Of a stretch of 64,000 nt of DNA, positions 1-8,423 are shown in pieces. Source of the stretch: Stenotrophomonas maltophilia (GTDB taxonomy: Bacteria > Pseudomonadota > Gammaproteobacteria > Xanthomonadales > Xanthomonadaceae); the NCBI GenBank assembly GCA_002364755.1, contig DEZI01000030.1, forward strand, positions 4,770 through 68,769, read 5' to 3'. The stretch's first letter is position 1, and each line of letters begins with the position of its first letter. The notes below the pieces were generated by a model. The model had not been told where the DNA came from. It did not search any database and worked only from the letters and a program-made list of their open reading frames with translations. A program made the translations under genes and the position numbers.

Positions 1-69
1 CGGGAAGGTCAGGCGGCCACGGCGGGCACGGCCGTCGCGGGTCTGGAGCTGGAACTGCAATCGGGACAT
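1..69 (-). CDS. tgt: tRNA-guanine transglycosylase, N-terminal fragment (runs off window start)
   Basis: Only the first 23 codons are in the window. They read MSRLQFQLQTRDGRARRGRL and continue with TFP, which matches the start of bacterial Tgt proteins. Tgt swaps guanine-34 for preQ1 in tRNAs with GUN anticodons, the first tRNA-bound step of queuosine synthesis. The gene lies downstream of queA on the same strand, and queA-tgt is a common order, which supports the call despite the short fragment. The start codon is the reverse complement of the bases at 67-69. About 186 bases with two repeat blocks separate it from queA, so the two genes may not share one simple transcript. Confidence 0.8.
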   Translation of the reverse strand, partial: MSRLQFQLQTRDGRARRGRLTFP

Positions 70-129
70 GGAGCGGTCGTTCAGGCAAATAGTTGCCTAT
101 TGTCTCCCAAAACCGCCTCCCCTGCTCCG

Positions 130-152
130 GTAGCGCCGGGCCATGCCCGGCG
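130..152 (+). repeat. SMAG/REP palindrome (GTAG-headed)
   Basis: GTAG is followed by a GC-rich inverted repeat (GCGCCGGG ... CCCGGCG) around CAT. This is the form of Stenotrophomonas GTAG repeats, which are REP-like elements scattered between genes. The same stem recurs at 11056, 15879, 15928 and 59936. Confidence 0.75.
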
Positions 153-188
153 ACGAGGTCTGCCGGAGATGGCCGGGGATACCGGATT

Positions 189-245
189 CATCCACGCATG
201 GCGTGGATCTACTGGACCGCAGTAGATCCACGCCATGCGTGGATG
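189..245. repeat. Pair of inverted SMAG repeats between tgt and queA
   Basis: Two copies of a 24-bp SMAG unit (CATCCACGC ... GGATCTAC) face each other at 189-212 and 222-245, nine bases apart. Each unit is itself palindromic. Together they can form one long hairpin. The block lies 11 bases beyond the queA stop codon, so it could act as an mRNA 3'-end stabiliser or weak terminator for queA. Single copies of this subtype recur at 13457, 15835, 25138 and 51207. Confidence 0.8.
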
Positions 246-255
246 AAGCGCGACC

Positions 256-1323
256 TCAGCCCGCCTGCGGGAACAGCAGCATCGCGTCGCCGTAGCTGAA
301 GAAGCGATAGCGCTGCTCGATCGCGTGCTGGTAGGCCTCGAACACGCGGTCCTTGCCGGCGAACGCGGAGATCATCATCAACAGCGTGCTTTCCGGCAGG
401 TGGAAGTTGGTCACCATCGCGTCGACGCTGCGGATGCGGTAGCCCGGGGTGATGAAGATCTGGGTCTCGCCGGCGAATGGCAGCAGCTCGCCGTCACGCA
501 TCGCGCTTTCCAGCGCGCGCACCACGGTGGTGCCCACGCCGATCACCCGGCCACCCGCTTCACGGGTACGCCGCACCTGCTGGACCAGCTCGGCACCCAC
601 GTTCAGCCACTCGCGGTGCATCACGTGGTCCTTCAGATCATCGGCGCGCACCGGCTGGAAGGTGCCGGCGCCGACATGCAGGGTGACGTGGCCGAAGTCC
701 ACGCCCTTGGCCTTCAGCGCGGCCAGCAGCGGTTCGTCGAAGTGCAGGCCCGCCGTCGGCGCGGCCACCGCGCCCACTTCGCGGGCGAACACGGTCTGGT
801 AGCGCTCACGGTCGTCCAGGCCCGGCTCGCGCTGGATGTACGGCGGCAATGGCAGGCGGCCGGCGTGCAGCAGCCACTGTTCCAGCGATTCGGGCACGTG
901 GAACTGCAGTACGTAGAACTCGCCGTCGCGGCCCAGCACCTCGGCCTCGCCACCGGCATCCAGGGCAATGCGGCTGCCGGCCTTGGGCGACTTGCTGGCA
1001 CCGACCTGGGCACGGGCCTGCTGGGCGCCGAGCAGGCGCTCGATCAGGATCTCCACGCGGCCACCACTGGCCTTCTGCCCGAACAGGCGCGCCGGGATCA
1101 CCCGGGTGTCGTTGAACACCATCAGGTCGCCCGGCTGCAGCAGCGACGGCAGGTCGCGCACCTGTACATCGGTGAAGGCAGCCGGTGCCGGCGGCACCAG
1201 CATCAGGCGGCTGGCCGAGCGTTCGGCCAGGGGCGCCTGGGCAATCAGTTCGGCCGGCAGGTCGTAGTGAAAATCGGACTTCTTCAAGGCAGTGATCGGC
1301 AACAGGTCGACAATGGCGCGCAT
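256..1323 (-). CDS. queA: S-adenosylmethionine:tRNA ribosyltransferase-isomerase QueA
   Basis: QueA transfers and isomerises the ribosyl moiety of S-adenosylmethionine onto preQ1-tRNA to give epoxyqueuosine-tRNA in the cytosol. The protein (355 aa) shows the usual N-terminal signature KKSDFHYDLPAELIAQAP and the family blocks FNDTRVIPARL, PTAGLHF and NFHLPEST. A reading frame continues 17 codons upstream, but the ATG at 1323 starts MRAIVDLLPITALKKSDF and gives the family length. It lies upstream of tgt on the same strand, consistent with a queuosine cluster. The 210-bp gap on its other side separates it from a divergent aminotransferase gene. Confidence 0.95.
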   Translation of the reverse strand: MRAIVDLLPITALKKSDFHYDLPAELIAQAPLAERSASRLMLVPPAPAAFTDVQVRDLPSLLQPGDLMVFNDTRVIPARLFGQKASGGRVEILIERLLGAQQARAQVGASKSPKAGSRIALDAGGEAEVLGRDGEFYVLQFHVPESLEQWLLHAGRLPLPPYIQREPGLDDRERYQTVFAREVGAVAAPTAGLHFDEPLLAALKAKGVDFGHVTLHVGAGTFQPVRADDLKDHVMHREWLNVGAELVQQVRRTREAGGRVIGVGTTVVRALESAMRDGELLPFAGETQIFITPGYRIRSVDAMVTNFHLPESTLLMMISAFAGKDRVFEAYQHAIEQRYRFFSYGDAMLLFPQAG

Positions 1324-1422
1324 TGTACGTCCAGCGCCTGCGAGCCGGCGTGCTTCGTGCCGAACGTCGGGCAATATGCTGCTATGCAGCAGGTTTCTGC
1401 GGGGTTATCGCGCAAAAAAACA

Positions 1423-1496
1423 AGTGCTAGCATCGGGAAGGAAGTCCGCAGCACGAGTCCGCCCCAAGCGCGCGTGATGACGCGCGTTTTGCTTTT
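1423..1496 (+). promoter_or_regulatory. Candidate structured leader with intrinsic-terminator-like hairpin
   Basis: Upstream of the aminotransferase start (1534), a stem GCGCGCG/CGCGCGT with loop TGATGA (about 1466-1489) is followed by TTTTGCTTTT, the form of a rho-independent terminator. It points toward the coding sequence and stops about 40 bases short of it. Just before it, GTGCT at 1423 can pair with AGCAC at about 1450 to enclose a second small fold. A terminator here would act on the leader of the aminotransferase mRNA, so attenuation is a possibility. I do not recognise a known riboswitch class. No promoter was identified with confidence. Confidence 0.4.
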
Positions 1497-1533
1497 GAAG
1501 GCCCGTGCGACCCAACGTTTCAGGAGATCTGCA

Positions 1534-3030
1534 ATGAGCTTCATCGAACGCCTCGCCCCCCTCCGCGCCCAGCCCGGCACCCGCCTCACCACCGGCCTGG
1601 ACGACGCCACCCTGACCGCACTGTCCGCCCGCCACCCGCAGCTGGTTGCCGCCGTGGACGCCGCCGCCGCCGAGTTCGCGCGCGTGCAGCAGGAACTGGG
1701 GCCGCTGCTGGCGCAGGACGAGCAGGCGCAGATCGATGCGATGCAGGACGGCTTCGTCAATTTCTATGCCGATGACGCGGTGACCCCGTACGTGGCGCTG
1801 GCGGCTCGCGGCCCGTGGGTAGTCACCCTGAAGGGCGCGGTGCTGTACGACGCGGGCGGCTACGGGATGCTCGGCTTCGGCCACACCCCGGATGCGGTGC
1901 TCGAAGCGATGTCCCGCCCGCAGGTGATGGCCAACATCATGACCCCGAGCCTGTCGCAGCAGCGCTTCATCACCGCCCTGCGCGCCGAGATCGGCCACCG
2001 TCGTGGCGGCTGCCCGTTCGCCCGCTTCATGTGCCTGAACTCCGGTTCGGAAGCGGTCGGCCTGGCCGCGCGCATCGCCGACGTCAACGCCAAGCTGCAG
2101 ACCGACCCGGGCGCGCGCCACGCCGGTGCCGCCATCAAGCGCGTGGTCATCAAGGGCAGCTTCCACGGCCGCACCGATCGCCCGGCGCTGTATTCCGATT
2201 CCAGCCGCAAGAGCTACCAGCAGCACCTGGCCAGCTACCGTGGCGAGGATTCGGTGATCACCGTCGCCCCGTATGACGAGGCAGGCCTGCGCAAGGTGTT
2301 CGAGGATGCCGAACGCAACCAGTGGTTCATCGAAGCAGTGTTCCTGGAGCCGGTGATGGGCGAAGGTGACCCGGGCCGTTCGGTGCCGCCGGCCTTCTAT
2401 GCGGTGGCCCGCGAGCTGACCCGCGCCCACGGCAGCCTGCTGCTGCTCGATTCGATCCAGGCCGGCCTGCGTGCCCACGGCGTGCTGTCGGTGGTGGATT
2501 ACCCGGGCTTTGAAGGCCTCGACCCGCCAGACATGGAAACCTATTCCAAGGCGCTCAATGCCGCGCAGTACCCGCTGTCGGTGCTGGCGGTGACCGAGCA
2601 TGCCGCGCAGCTGTACCGCAAGGGCATCTACGGCAACACCATGACCAGCAACCCGCGTGCGCTGGACGTGGCCTGCGCCACCCTGGCCCAGCTGACCCCG
2701 CAGGTGCGCGCCAACATCGCCGAACGCGGCGCCGAGGCCGTGCGCAAGCTGGAACAGCTGAAGAGTGAGCTGGGCGGGCTGATCACCAAGGTGCAGGGCA
2801 CCGGCCTGCTGTTCTCCTGCGAGCTGGCCCCGCAGTTCAAGTGCTATGGCGCCGGTTCCACCGAGGAATGGCTGCGCCAGCACGGCATCAACGTGATCCA
2901 CGGTGGCGAGAACTCGCTGCGCTTCACCCCGCACTTCGGCATGGACAGCGACGAGCTGGACCTGCTGGTGGGCCTGGTCGGCCGCGCCCTGCGTGAAGGC
3001 CCGCGCCGTGAGCAGGCCGCCGCGGCGTAA
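1534..3030 (+). CDS. Class III PLP-dependent aminotransferase family protein
   Basis: A 498-aa fold-type I aminotransferase. Class III features include CLNSGSEA (phosphate contacts), SFHGRT, and the likely PLP lysine in YSKALNAAQYPLS. The usual DEVQTG block that positions the PLP ring nitrogen reads LLLDSIQAG here, so the aspartate is kept but the following residues are unusual. The start at 1534 has AGGAG nine bases upstream. The open frame extends far upstream, but that part is antisense to queA and not coding. Substrate cannot be told from sequence; class III members include ornithine, lysine, GABA and diaminobutyrate aminotransferases. A terminator follows at 3061. Confidence 0.85.
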   Translation: MSFIERLAPLRAQPGTRLTTGLDDATLTALSARHPQLVAAVDAAAAEFARVQQELGPLLAQDEQAQIDAMQDGFVNFYADDAVTPYVALAARGPWVVTLKGAVLYDAGGYGMLGFGHTPDAVLEAMSRPQVMANIMTPSLSQQRFITALRAEIGHRRGGCPFARFMCLNSGSEAVGLAARIADVNAKLQTDPGARHAGAAIKRVVIKGSFHGRTDRPALYSDSSRKSYQQHLASYRGEDSVITVAPYDEAGLRKVFEDAERNQWFIEAVFLEPVMGEGDPGRSVPPAFYAVARELTRAHGSLLLLDSIQAGLRAHGVLSVVDYPGFEGLDPPDMETYSKALNAAQYPLSVLAVTEHAAQLYRKGIYGNTMTSNPRALDVACATLAQLTPQVRANIAERGAEAVRKLEQLKSELGGLITKVQGTGLLFSCELAPQFKCYGAGSTEEWLRQHGINVIHGGENSLRFTPHFGMDSDELDLLVGLVGRALREGPRREQAAAA

Positions 3031-3060
3031 CCCGCGCCAACGCGTCATAATCGACCAACA

Positions 3061-3102
3061 CCCCGCCCGCGACCGCTGACCCGGTTGCCGGCGGGGCGTT
3101 TT
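3061..3102 (+). terminator. Rho-independent terminator after the aminotransferase gene
   Basis: CCCCGCC (3061-3067) pairs with GGCGGGG (3090-3096), and an inner helix GCGACC (3069-3074) pairs with GGTTGC (3083-3088), with one wobble. CGTTTTCGTTT follows. It separates the aminotransferase from the downstream LOG gene. Confidence 0.75.
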
Positions 3103-3132
3103 CGTTTCCGCACCAAGAGACAGGAATCCCCC

Positions 3133-3726
3133 ATGAAGTCCCTCTGCGTCTACTGTGGCTCCAACGCTGGCAGCAAGCCGGTCTACACCGAACGCGCCAT
3201 GGCGCTGGGCGACCGCATCGCCCGCGATGGCATGCGCCTGGTCTACGGCGGCGGCAACGTCGGCCTGATGGGGACCGTTGCCAATGCCGTGCTGGCCGCC
3301 GGCGGTGAAGTGACCGGCGTCATCCCGCGCCAGCTGGCCGACTGGGAAGTGGCCCACCGCGGCCTTACCGAGCTGGAGATCGTCGGTTCGATGCATGAGC
3401 GCAAGTCGCGCATGTTCGATCTGTCCGACGGCTTCGTCGCCCTGCCCGGCGGATTCGGCACCATGGAAGAGATCTTCGAGATGCTCACCTGGCGCCAGCT
3501 TGGCATCGGCAACAAGCCCTGCGCCTTCCTCGACGTGGACGGCTTCTACGCCCCGCTGATCGGCATGATCGACCGCATGGTGGAAGAGCGCTTCCTGCAC
3601 CCGGAACAGCGTCAGGACCTGTGGTACGGCTCGGACATCGACGAGATGCTGGCCTGGATGCAGGCCTACGAGCCGGCCCAGGCGTCAAAGTGGATCGACG
3701 AGAAGCGCCGCGCCGCGCTGCGCTGA
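3133..3726 (+). CDS. LOG family protein (TIGR00730-type nucleotide phosphoribohydrolase)
   Basis: A 197-aa Rossmann-like protein with the LOG signature PGGFGTMEEIFE (GGxGTxxE) at about residues 110-121 and an N-terminal LCVYCGSNAG block. LOG enzymes hydrolyse the N-glycosidic bond of nucleoside 5'-monophosphates: cytokinin ribotides in plants, and AMP or related nucleotides in bacteria. The conserved MHERKSRMF segment carries catalytic and phosphate-contact residues. The start at 3133 follows AGGAATCCCCC and gives the family length. It converges with the diguanylate cyclase/phosphodiesterase gene 21 bases away. The physiological substrate in this organism is not known. Confidence 0.9.
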   Translation: MKSLCVYCGSNAGSKPVYTERAMALGDRIARDGMRLVYGGGNVGLMGTVANAVLAAGGEVTGVIPRQLADWEVAHRGLTELEIVGSMHERKSRMFDLSDGFVALPGGFGTMEEIFEMLTWRQLGIGNKPCAFLDVDGFYAPLIGMIDRMVEERFLHPEQRQDLWYGSDIDEMLAWMQAYEPAQASKWIDEKRRAALR

Positions 3727-3747
3727 GTCGCCGGACCTGCGCGGTGC

Positions 3748-6603
3748 TCAGGCCACCGCGCGCGTCCATGGTGCCGGCCGCCCCAGCAGGTAGCCCTGGC
3801 CGTAGTCGCAGCCCAGCTCGAACAGGCTCTGCTGCTGGGCTTCGGTCTCGATGCCCTCGCCGATCGTTTCGATGCCCAGCGTGCGCGCCAGCGACAGCAC
3901 GCCTTCCACCAGCGCGCGCGTGCTCTGCGCCTCCGGGCCATGCAGGCCGGCGATGAAGCTCTGGTCGATCTTCAGCGTGCTGATCGGGAACCGGTGCAGG
4001 TAGGACAGCGCCGAGAAGCCGGTGCCGAAATCATCCAGCTGCACCTGGATGCCCCGCTCGCGCAGCCCCTTGAGGATACGCAGCGTGTGTGGGCCATCGT
4101 CCAGCAGCGCCACTTCGGTGATTTCCAGGCGCAGCCGCTGCGGGTCGGCATCGTTGGCTTCCAGCAGGCCGAACAGGCGCTTGCTGAAATCGGCCGAGCG
4201 GAAATGCCGCGGTGACACGTTCACCGACACATAGCCACGCCCACCGTCGGCCAGGCCGGCGATGACCTGTTCGTAGATCAGCCAGTCGACCTGCTCGATC
4301 AGGCCGCTTTCCTCGCCGAGCTCCAGGAAGGCGCCGGGCAGCAGCAGGCCGCGGCGCTCGTGCTGCCAGCGCAGCAGCGCTTCGTGGCCGACCACTTCGC
4401 CGTCGGACAGGCGCACGATCGGCTGGTAGAACGGCACGAAATCGCGGTTGTTGATCGCCCGCCGCAGGTCCGCTTCCAGGTCCAGGCTGCGCATCGCCTG
4501 TTCGCGCATCTCCTCGTCGAAGATCGCGCAGCGGTCATGGCCCTGGGCCTTGGCCCGGTACATCGCCGCATCCGCGTCGCGCAGCAGCTCTTCGCCGGTG
4601 CGGTAGTGCGGGTTCCACAGGGCGATGCCGAGGCTGCCGGAGGGGAACAGCTCGCGCCCGGCGATCCACATCGATTCCTGCAGGGCCAGCAGCAGGCGCT
4701 GGCCGAAATCCAGCGCCTGGCCCAGGCCCTGCGGGCACTGCAGCAGCACCGCGAATTCATCACCGCCCAGGCGCGCGACCACGTCGCCGTCGTTGGCCAT
4801 GGACACGATGCGCTTGGCCACTTCCACCAGCATGCGGTCGCCGGCGGCGTGGCCGATGCTGTCGTTGACCAGCTTGAAGCGGTCCAGGTCCAGGAACAGC
4901 ATCGCAAACACCGGGCCACCTTCGCGGCGGGCCAGGGCCAGCGCGTCCTGCAGGCGGTCCAGCAGGTGCAGGCGGTTGGGCAGGCCGGTCAGCGCATCGT
5001 GCATGGCCTGGTGGGTCAGGCGCTGCTCGGCGCGCAGGCGCTCGGCAATCTGTCCCAGCAGCTTGTCGTTTACTTCGCCCAGCTCGCGGGTGCGCTCTTC
5101 CACGCGCTTTTCCAGCTCGGCATGCGCCGAACGCAGCTGCTGCTCGTCGCGCTGGCGGGCCAGGCCGGTGCCGATGTTCTGCGCCGCGAAGGTCAGCAGG
5201 CGCTGGTCGTGCACGCTGAAGGCGATCTGGTCGGTATAGCTCTGCACCACGATCGCGCCGACCACCTCGTCGTCGCGCAGCAGCGGCACGCCCAGCCAGC
5301 AGTGCGAGCGCGCACCGGATTCACGCACTTCACCGGTGGCCAGCAACGCGTCGATCTGCGCCCGCGACGCCAGCAGCGGGCGCCGGTGGCGCACCACGTA
5401 TTCGGTCAGGCCGCGGCTGAACGCACGCGGCGCGCGCGAGCTGTTGTGCTCGTCCACCGAGTAGACGAAATCCAGACCGTCGCCGCACGCGTTGACCAGG
5501 GCGATGTAGAAATTGCGCGCATCCAGCAACCGGCCCACTACCCCGTGCACCTGGCCGTAGAACTGGGCCAGGCTGTCGGCCGACATGGCCATTTCGGCAA
5601 TGTTGTAGAGGGCGGTCTGCAGCTGTTCGCCACGGCGTCGCTCGGCCACTTCGTCCTGCAGGCTGCGGTTGGCGCGCTGCAGTTCCAGCGTGCGCCGTTC
5701 CACCTGCTGTTCCAGCCGCACCTGCGCCTGGCGCCGGTCCATCGCGGTCTGCACGTGCTGGGCGACGAAACCCAGCAGTGCCCGCTCGGCCTCGCCGTAC
5801 AGCGCGGCCTGTTCATAACTCTGCACCACGATGGCGCCACAGACGCGGCCATCGCGCAGCATCGGCACGCCCAGCCAGTCCAGGCTTTCCGGACCGCGCT
5901 CAAGATCGTGCTCTTCTTCGGCATCGGCCAGCAGTTCGCGCGACGGGCCACTGAGTGGCTTGCCTTGGCGCAGCAGCGCCACGGTCAGGCTGCGCGGCAT
6001 CTGCCCGGCGTCGTAGCTGATCGTGGGGTCGGCCACGAATTCATCCACCTGGTCGGCGAAATACAGGAAACGCATCTGGTCGCGCACATCGTCGTACTCA
6101 ACGATGTAGCAGTTCTCCGCGTACATCAGCGAACCGAGCACGCCGTGCACGTGGCGCAGCATCTCGCCCATTTCCAGATCGGCACCGGCCAGATCGGCAA
6201 TTTGGAACAGCGCCTGCTGAAGACGTTCAGCCTGTTCAAGTGCGCGGATCTGCCCCGCCTGGCGGCCGCGCTGCAGGGCCAGTTCAATCGCCTGCCGCGA
6301 CACCCCCCACCAGGCCTCCGAAGGCGACCCGCCGCGCACCCGCAGCGACAGCTGTGCGCCGTCGTGCTCCCACGCAGCCTGCTCCCAGACAGTGTGCTCC
6401 CAGCTCGACTGGTCCGAATCGAGCTCCGCTTCGCTGGCGCCCTGCGGCCAGCTGTCCTGGCCACGGCCCAGCTGTGGGTCGTTCCAGCCCACCCGCACGA
6501 TCGCGGTGTCCGGCAGCAGCGCATGCAGCGCGCGCACCAGCGCCGTGCCCAAGACGGCCTCGTGAGGTGACAGCGATGACACACGGTCGGCTTGCGTGGA
6601 CAA
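3748..6603 (-). CDS. GAF-GAF-GGDEF-EAL cyclic-di-GMP signalling protein
   Basis: A 951-aa soluble protein. Two GAF-like sensor regions lie at roughly residues 130-290 and 330-490, each with an LGVPMLRD/LGVPLLRD segment. Coiled-coil-rich linkers precede the GGDEF domain (about 555-705, motif RLGGDEF near 611) and the EAL domain (about 715-950, motif HEALLRW near 737). The EAL domain keeps NVSPRHF, the acidic EITEVALL, DDFGTGFSALSYL, LKIDQSFI and EGIETEAQ, so phosphodiesterase activity is likely. The GGDEF motif is intact, but the product-inhibition I-site (RxxD) reads NDGD and lacks the arginine. No membrane segments were seen. The ligand sensed by the GAF regions is unknown. Confidence 0.92.
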   Translation of the reverse strand: MSTQADRVSSLSPHEAVLGTALVRALHALLPDTAIVRVGWNDPQLGRGQDSWPQGASEAELDSDQSSWEHTVWEQAAWEHDGAQLSLRVRGGSPSEAWWGVSRQAIELALQRGRQAGQIRALEQAERLQQALFQIADLAGADLEMGEMLRHVHGVLGSLMYAENCYIVEYDDVRDQMRFLYFADQVDEFVADPTISYDAGQMPRSLTVALLRQGKPLSGPSRELLADAEEEHDLERGPESLDWLGVPMLRDGRVCGAIVVQSYEQAALYGEAERALLGFVAQHVQTAMDRRQAQVRLEQQVERRTLELQRANRSLQDEVAERRRGEQLQTALYNIAEMAMSADSLAQFYGQVHGVVGRLLDARNFYIALVNACGDGLDFVYSVDEHNSSRAPRAFSRGLTEYVVRHRRPLLASRAQIDALLATGEVRESGARSHCWLGVPLLRDDEVVGAIVVQSYTDQIAFSVHDQRLLTFAAQNIGTGLARQRDEQQLRSAHAELEKRVEERTRELGEVNDKLLGQIAERLRAEQRLTHQAMHDALTGLPNRLHLLDRLQDALALARREGGPVFAMLFLDLDRFKLVNDSIGHAAGDRMLVEVAKRIVSMANDGDVVARLGGDEFAVLLQCPQGLGQALDFGQRLLLALQESMWIAGRELFPSGSLGIALWNPHYRTGEELLRDADAAMYRAKAQGHDRCAIFDEEMREQAMRSLDLEADLRRAINNRDFVPFYQPIVRLSDGEVVGHEALLRWQHERRGLLLPGAFLELGEESGLIEQVDWLIYEQVIAGLADGGRGYVSVNVSPRHFRSADFSKRLFGLLEANDADPQRLRLEITEVALLDDGPHTLRILKGLRERGIQVQLDDFGTGFSALSYLHRFPISTLKIDQSFIAGLHGPEAQSTRALVEGVLSLARTLGIETIGEGIETEAQQQSLFELGCDYGQGYLLGRPAPWTRAVA

Positions 6604-6677
6604 AATGACGTTCTCTTGGCGCCGCTACTGCGTCGCCTCCCCTGAGTGCGCGAGCATAACGCGGCACAGGGGGGGCA

Positions 6678-7370
6678 ATGGAAGCCCGCCAACCCCGTCT
6701 CGTGCCTGCGGGCGTTGTTCATGTGGACCCCCACCCACGAATCGCCGTGAACTGCGCCGTGCCTGCCCCCGCCACCGGCTATGCGCCACCGCCTGCAGGC
6801 CTTACCCTGTCTGCCGTGGAAGCGACCGCCCTGCCAACCGATGAAGCGCTGATGCTGGCTTGGGCCGGCGGCGACCTGCAGGCGTTCGAAAGCCTGTACG
6901 CACGCCATCGCAAGCGCCTGTTCGGTTTCTTGCTGCGGCAGCTGCGCGATACCGCGCTGGCCGAGGAGATCTTCCAGGACGTCTGGCAGCGGGTGATCAG
7001 CGCGCGCGCCGGTTGGCAGCCCGACGCCGCATTCAGCACGTGGCTGTTCCGCATCGCGCACAACCGCCTGAACGACCATTGGCGTGCTGCCCGCCACCGC
7101 CCTGCCGCGCCGGCCGATGCCGATCTGCGCCTGGCCGCGCTGGAAGACGGGCAGACCCCGGAAGCTGAACTGTCCGAATTCGAGCAGCGCCGGCGCATCC
7201 AGCTGGCGATGGACGACCTGCCGCCCGAGCAGCGCGAAGTGCTGCAGCTGCGGCTGGAACAGGAACTGAGCCTGGAGGAGATCGGTCAGATCACCGGCGT
7301 CGGCCGGGAAACGGTGAAATCGCGGCTGCGCTATGCGATGGACAAGCTGCGTGCGGGACTGAAGGCATGA
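6678..7370 (+). CDS. ECF-type RNA polymerase sigma factor
   Basis: Region 2 is clear (ESLYARHRKRLFGFLLRQL ... EEIFQDVWQ ... FSTWLFRIAHNRLNDHWR), and region 4 has LPPEQREVLQLRLEQ and the helix-turn-helix EEIGQITGVGRETVKSRLRYA. The chosen ATG at 6678 has a G-rich ribosome site just upstream. The first ~46 residues are proline-rich and unlike sigma factors, so the in-frame GTG at 6816 (VEATALPTDEAL) is a serious alternative start. The stop overlaps the next ATG (ATGA at 7367-7370), pointing to translational coupling with a membrane protein that may be its anti-sigma factor. The target promoters are not visible. Confidence 0.88.
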   Translation: MEARQPRLVPAGVVHVDPHPRIAVNCAVPAPATGYAPPPAGLTLSAVEATALPTDEALMLAWAGGDLQAFESLYARHRKRLFGFLLRQLRDTALAEEIFQDVWQRVISARAGWQPDAAFSTWLFRIAHNRLNDHWRAARHRPAAPADADLRLAALEDGQTPEAELSEFEQRRRIQLAMDDLPPEQREVLQLRLEQELSLEEIGQITGVGRETVKSRLRYAMDKLRAGLKA

Positions 7371-8389
7371 ACCGAAACGACCCCCTGTCGCCTGAAGAAC
7401 GTGCGCTGGCCGGCCTTATCGGCCGCCGCCACGACCAGGCCCCGTCCGCTGCGCTGGACGCGGCGATCCTGGCAGCCGCGCGCGCGTCGGTGTCCACGCC
7501 TGCCGGTCACGCTGCTGCCGGGGACGCACCCGCAGCAGCCGACGGCGCTACGCCGTCAATCACGCCTGCACGCCGGTCGCGGCCGCGCTGGCCAGCCGTG
7601 TTCGGCATCGCCGCCTCGATGGTGTTTGCGGTCGGTATCGCCTGGCAGATGCGGCCGGAGCCGCCGGTCGTGCCGGCACAGGACGCAGAGATCGTCGCCG
7701 CGCCCGTGGCCGACGAACGTGCAGCAGCCGATGCCCAGGCGGCACAGCCGATGTCCGCTGCAGCCGAGATCGCGCCCCCACCGCCGCTGCCCGCACCGCA
7801 GGTGGCGCCTGCGGCACCGGCGCCGTCTGCCAAGGCTGTCATTGCACGTGCGCCCGAAGCGCAGGCAGCCCCGGCAGCGGCCGAATCCGCACCGCGCATG
7901 GCCGCACGCAGCCAGCCTGCCGAGCCCGCTGCCGAGGCCGTCTTCGCGCCGCCAGCGCCTCCTGCACCCGCTGCACCCGCCGCAGCGCCGCCAGCGCCGC
8001 CAGCGCCGCCAGCGCCGGCCGCGTACTCGGCTCCAGCCCCGGCTGCAATGGAGCTGGATTCGATCCAAGGCGCAGCTGCGGCCAGCGCCGACGCGGTGCG
8101 GAGCCAACGCCGTGCGTCACCGGCGGCATCCAAGGCCAACGCCGGCGCACCGTCCAGTGCACCGGGAGTGATGCTGCGCCGGTCCAGCGATGCCGCGCTC
8201 AGCGCCACGGCGGTACACGCCGAAGTGGCCGCCGACGCCGCGCTGCCGCGCCGGCAATGGCTGCAGAAGATCCGCGAGCGCCGCGACAACGGCCAGCGCG
8301 ACCTGGCCCGTGCCAGCCTGGAGCGCTACCTGCAGTCGTATCCCGAAGCGCGCCTGCCCAAGGACCTGCGCCCGCTGCTGGACGACTGA
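7367..8389 (+). CDS. Membrane protein, candidate anti-sigma factor partner of the ECF sigma
   Basis: A 340-aa protein coupled to the sigma gene by an ATGA overlap. It has a short cytoplasmic N-terminus (about 60 residues), one transmembrane segment near residues 70-90 (AVFGIAASMVFAVGIAW), then a long Ala/Pro-rich periplasmic linker (about 100-260). It ends in a compact charged region containing LPRRQWLQKIRERRDNGQRD. The topology and linkage are those of a single-pass anti-sigma factor, but no recognised anti-sigma motif such as HxxxCxxC is visible, so the role is inferred from context. The linker includes a 9-bp tandem repeat. Confidence 0.6.
   Translation: MNRNDPLSPEERALAGLIGRRHDQAPSAALDAAILAAARASVSTPAGHAAAGDAPAAADGATPSITPARRSRPRWPAVFGIAASMVFAVGIAWQMRPEPPVVPAQDAEIVAAPVADERAAADAQAAQPMSAAAEIAPPPPLPAPQVAPAAPAPSAKAVIARAPEAQAAPAAAESAPRMAARSQPAEPAAEAVFAPPAPPAPAAPAAAPPAPPAPPAPAAYSAPAPAAMELDSIQGAAAASADAVRSQRRASPAASKANAGAPSSAPGVMLRRSSDAALSATAVHAEVAADAALPRRQWLQKIRERRDNGQRDLARASLERYLQSYPEARLPKDLRPLLDD
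7985..8011 (+). repeat. In-frame 9-bp tandem repeat (three perfect units)
   Basis: Three perfect copies of GCGCCGCCA, flanked by degenerate copies, encode Ala-Pro-Pro units in the periplasmic linker of the candidate anti-sigma protein. Gain or loss of units would change linker length without breaking the frame. Confidence 0.8.
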
Positions 8390-8423
8390 GGCAGGCCCGC
8401 GCCGACCCCGTAGAATGGCGGGG

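Noticed and set aside
1405..3600. 731-codon minus-strand frame across the aminotransferase and LOG genes
   Set aside because: It spans a terminator and two well-supported genes on the other strand.
4360..6570. 736-codon frame antisense to the GGDEF/EAL gene
   Set aside because: The His/Gln/Val-rich composition is typical of antisense translation, while the opposite strand has complete catalytic domains.
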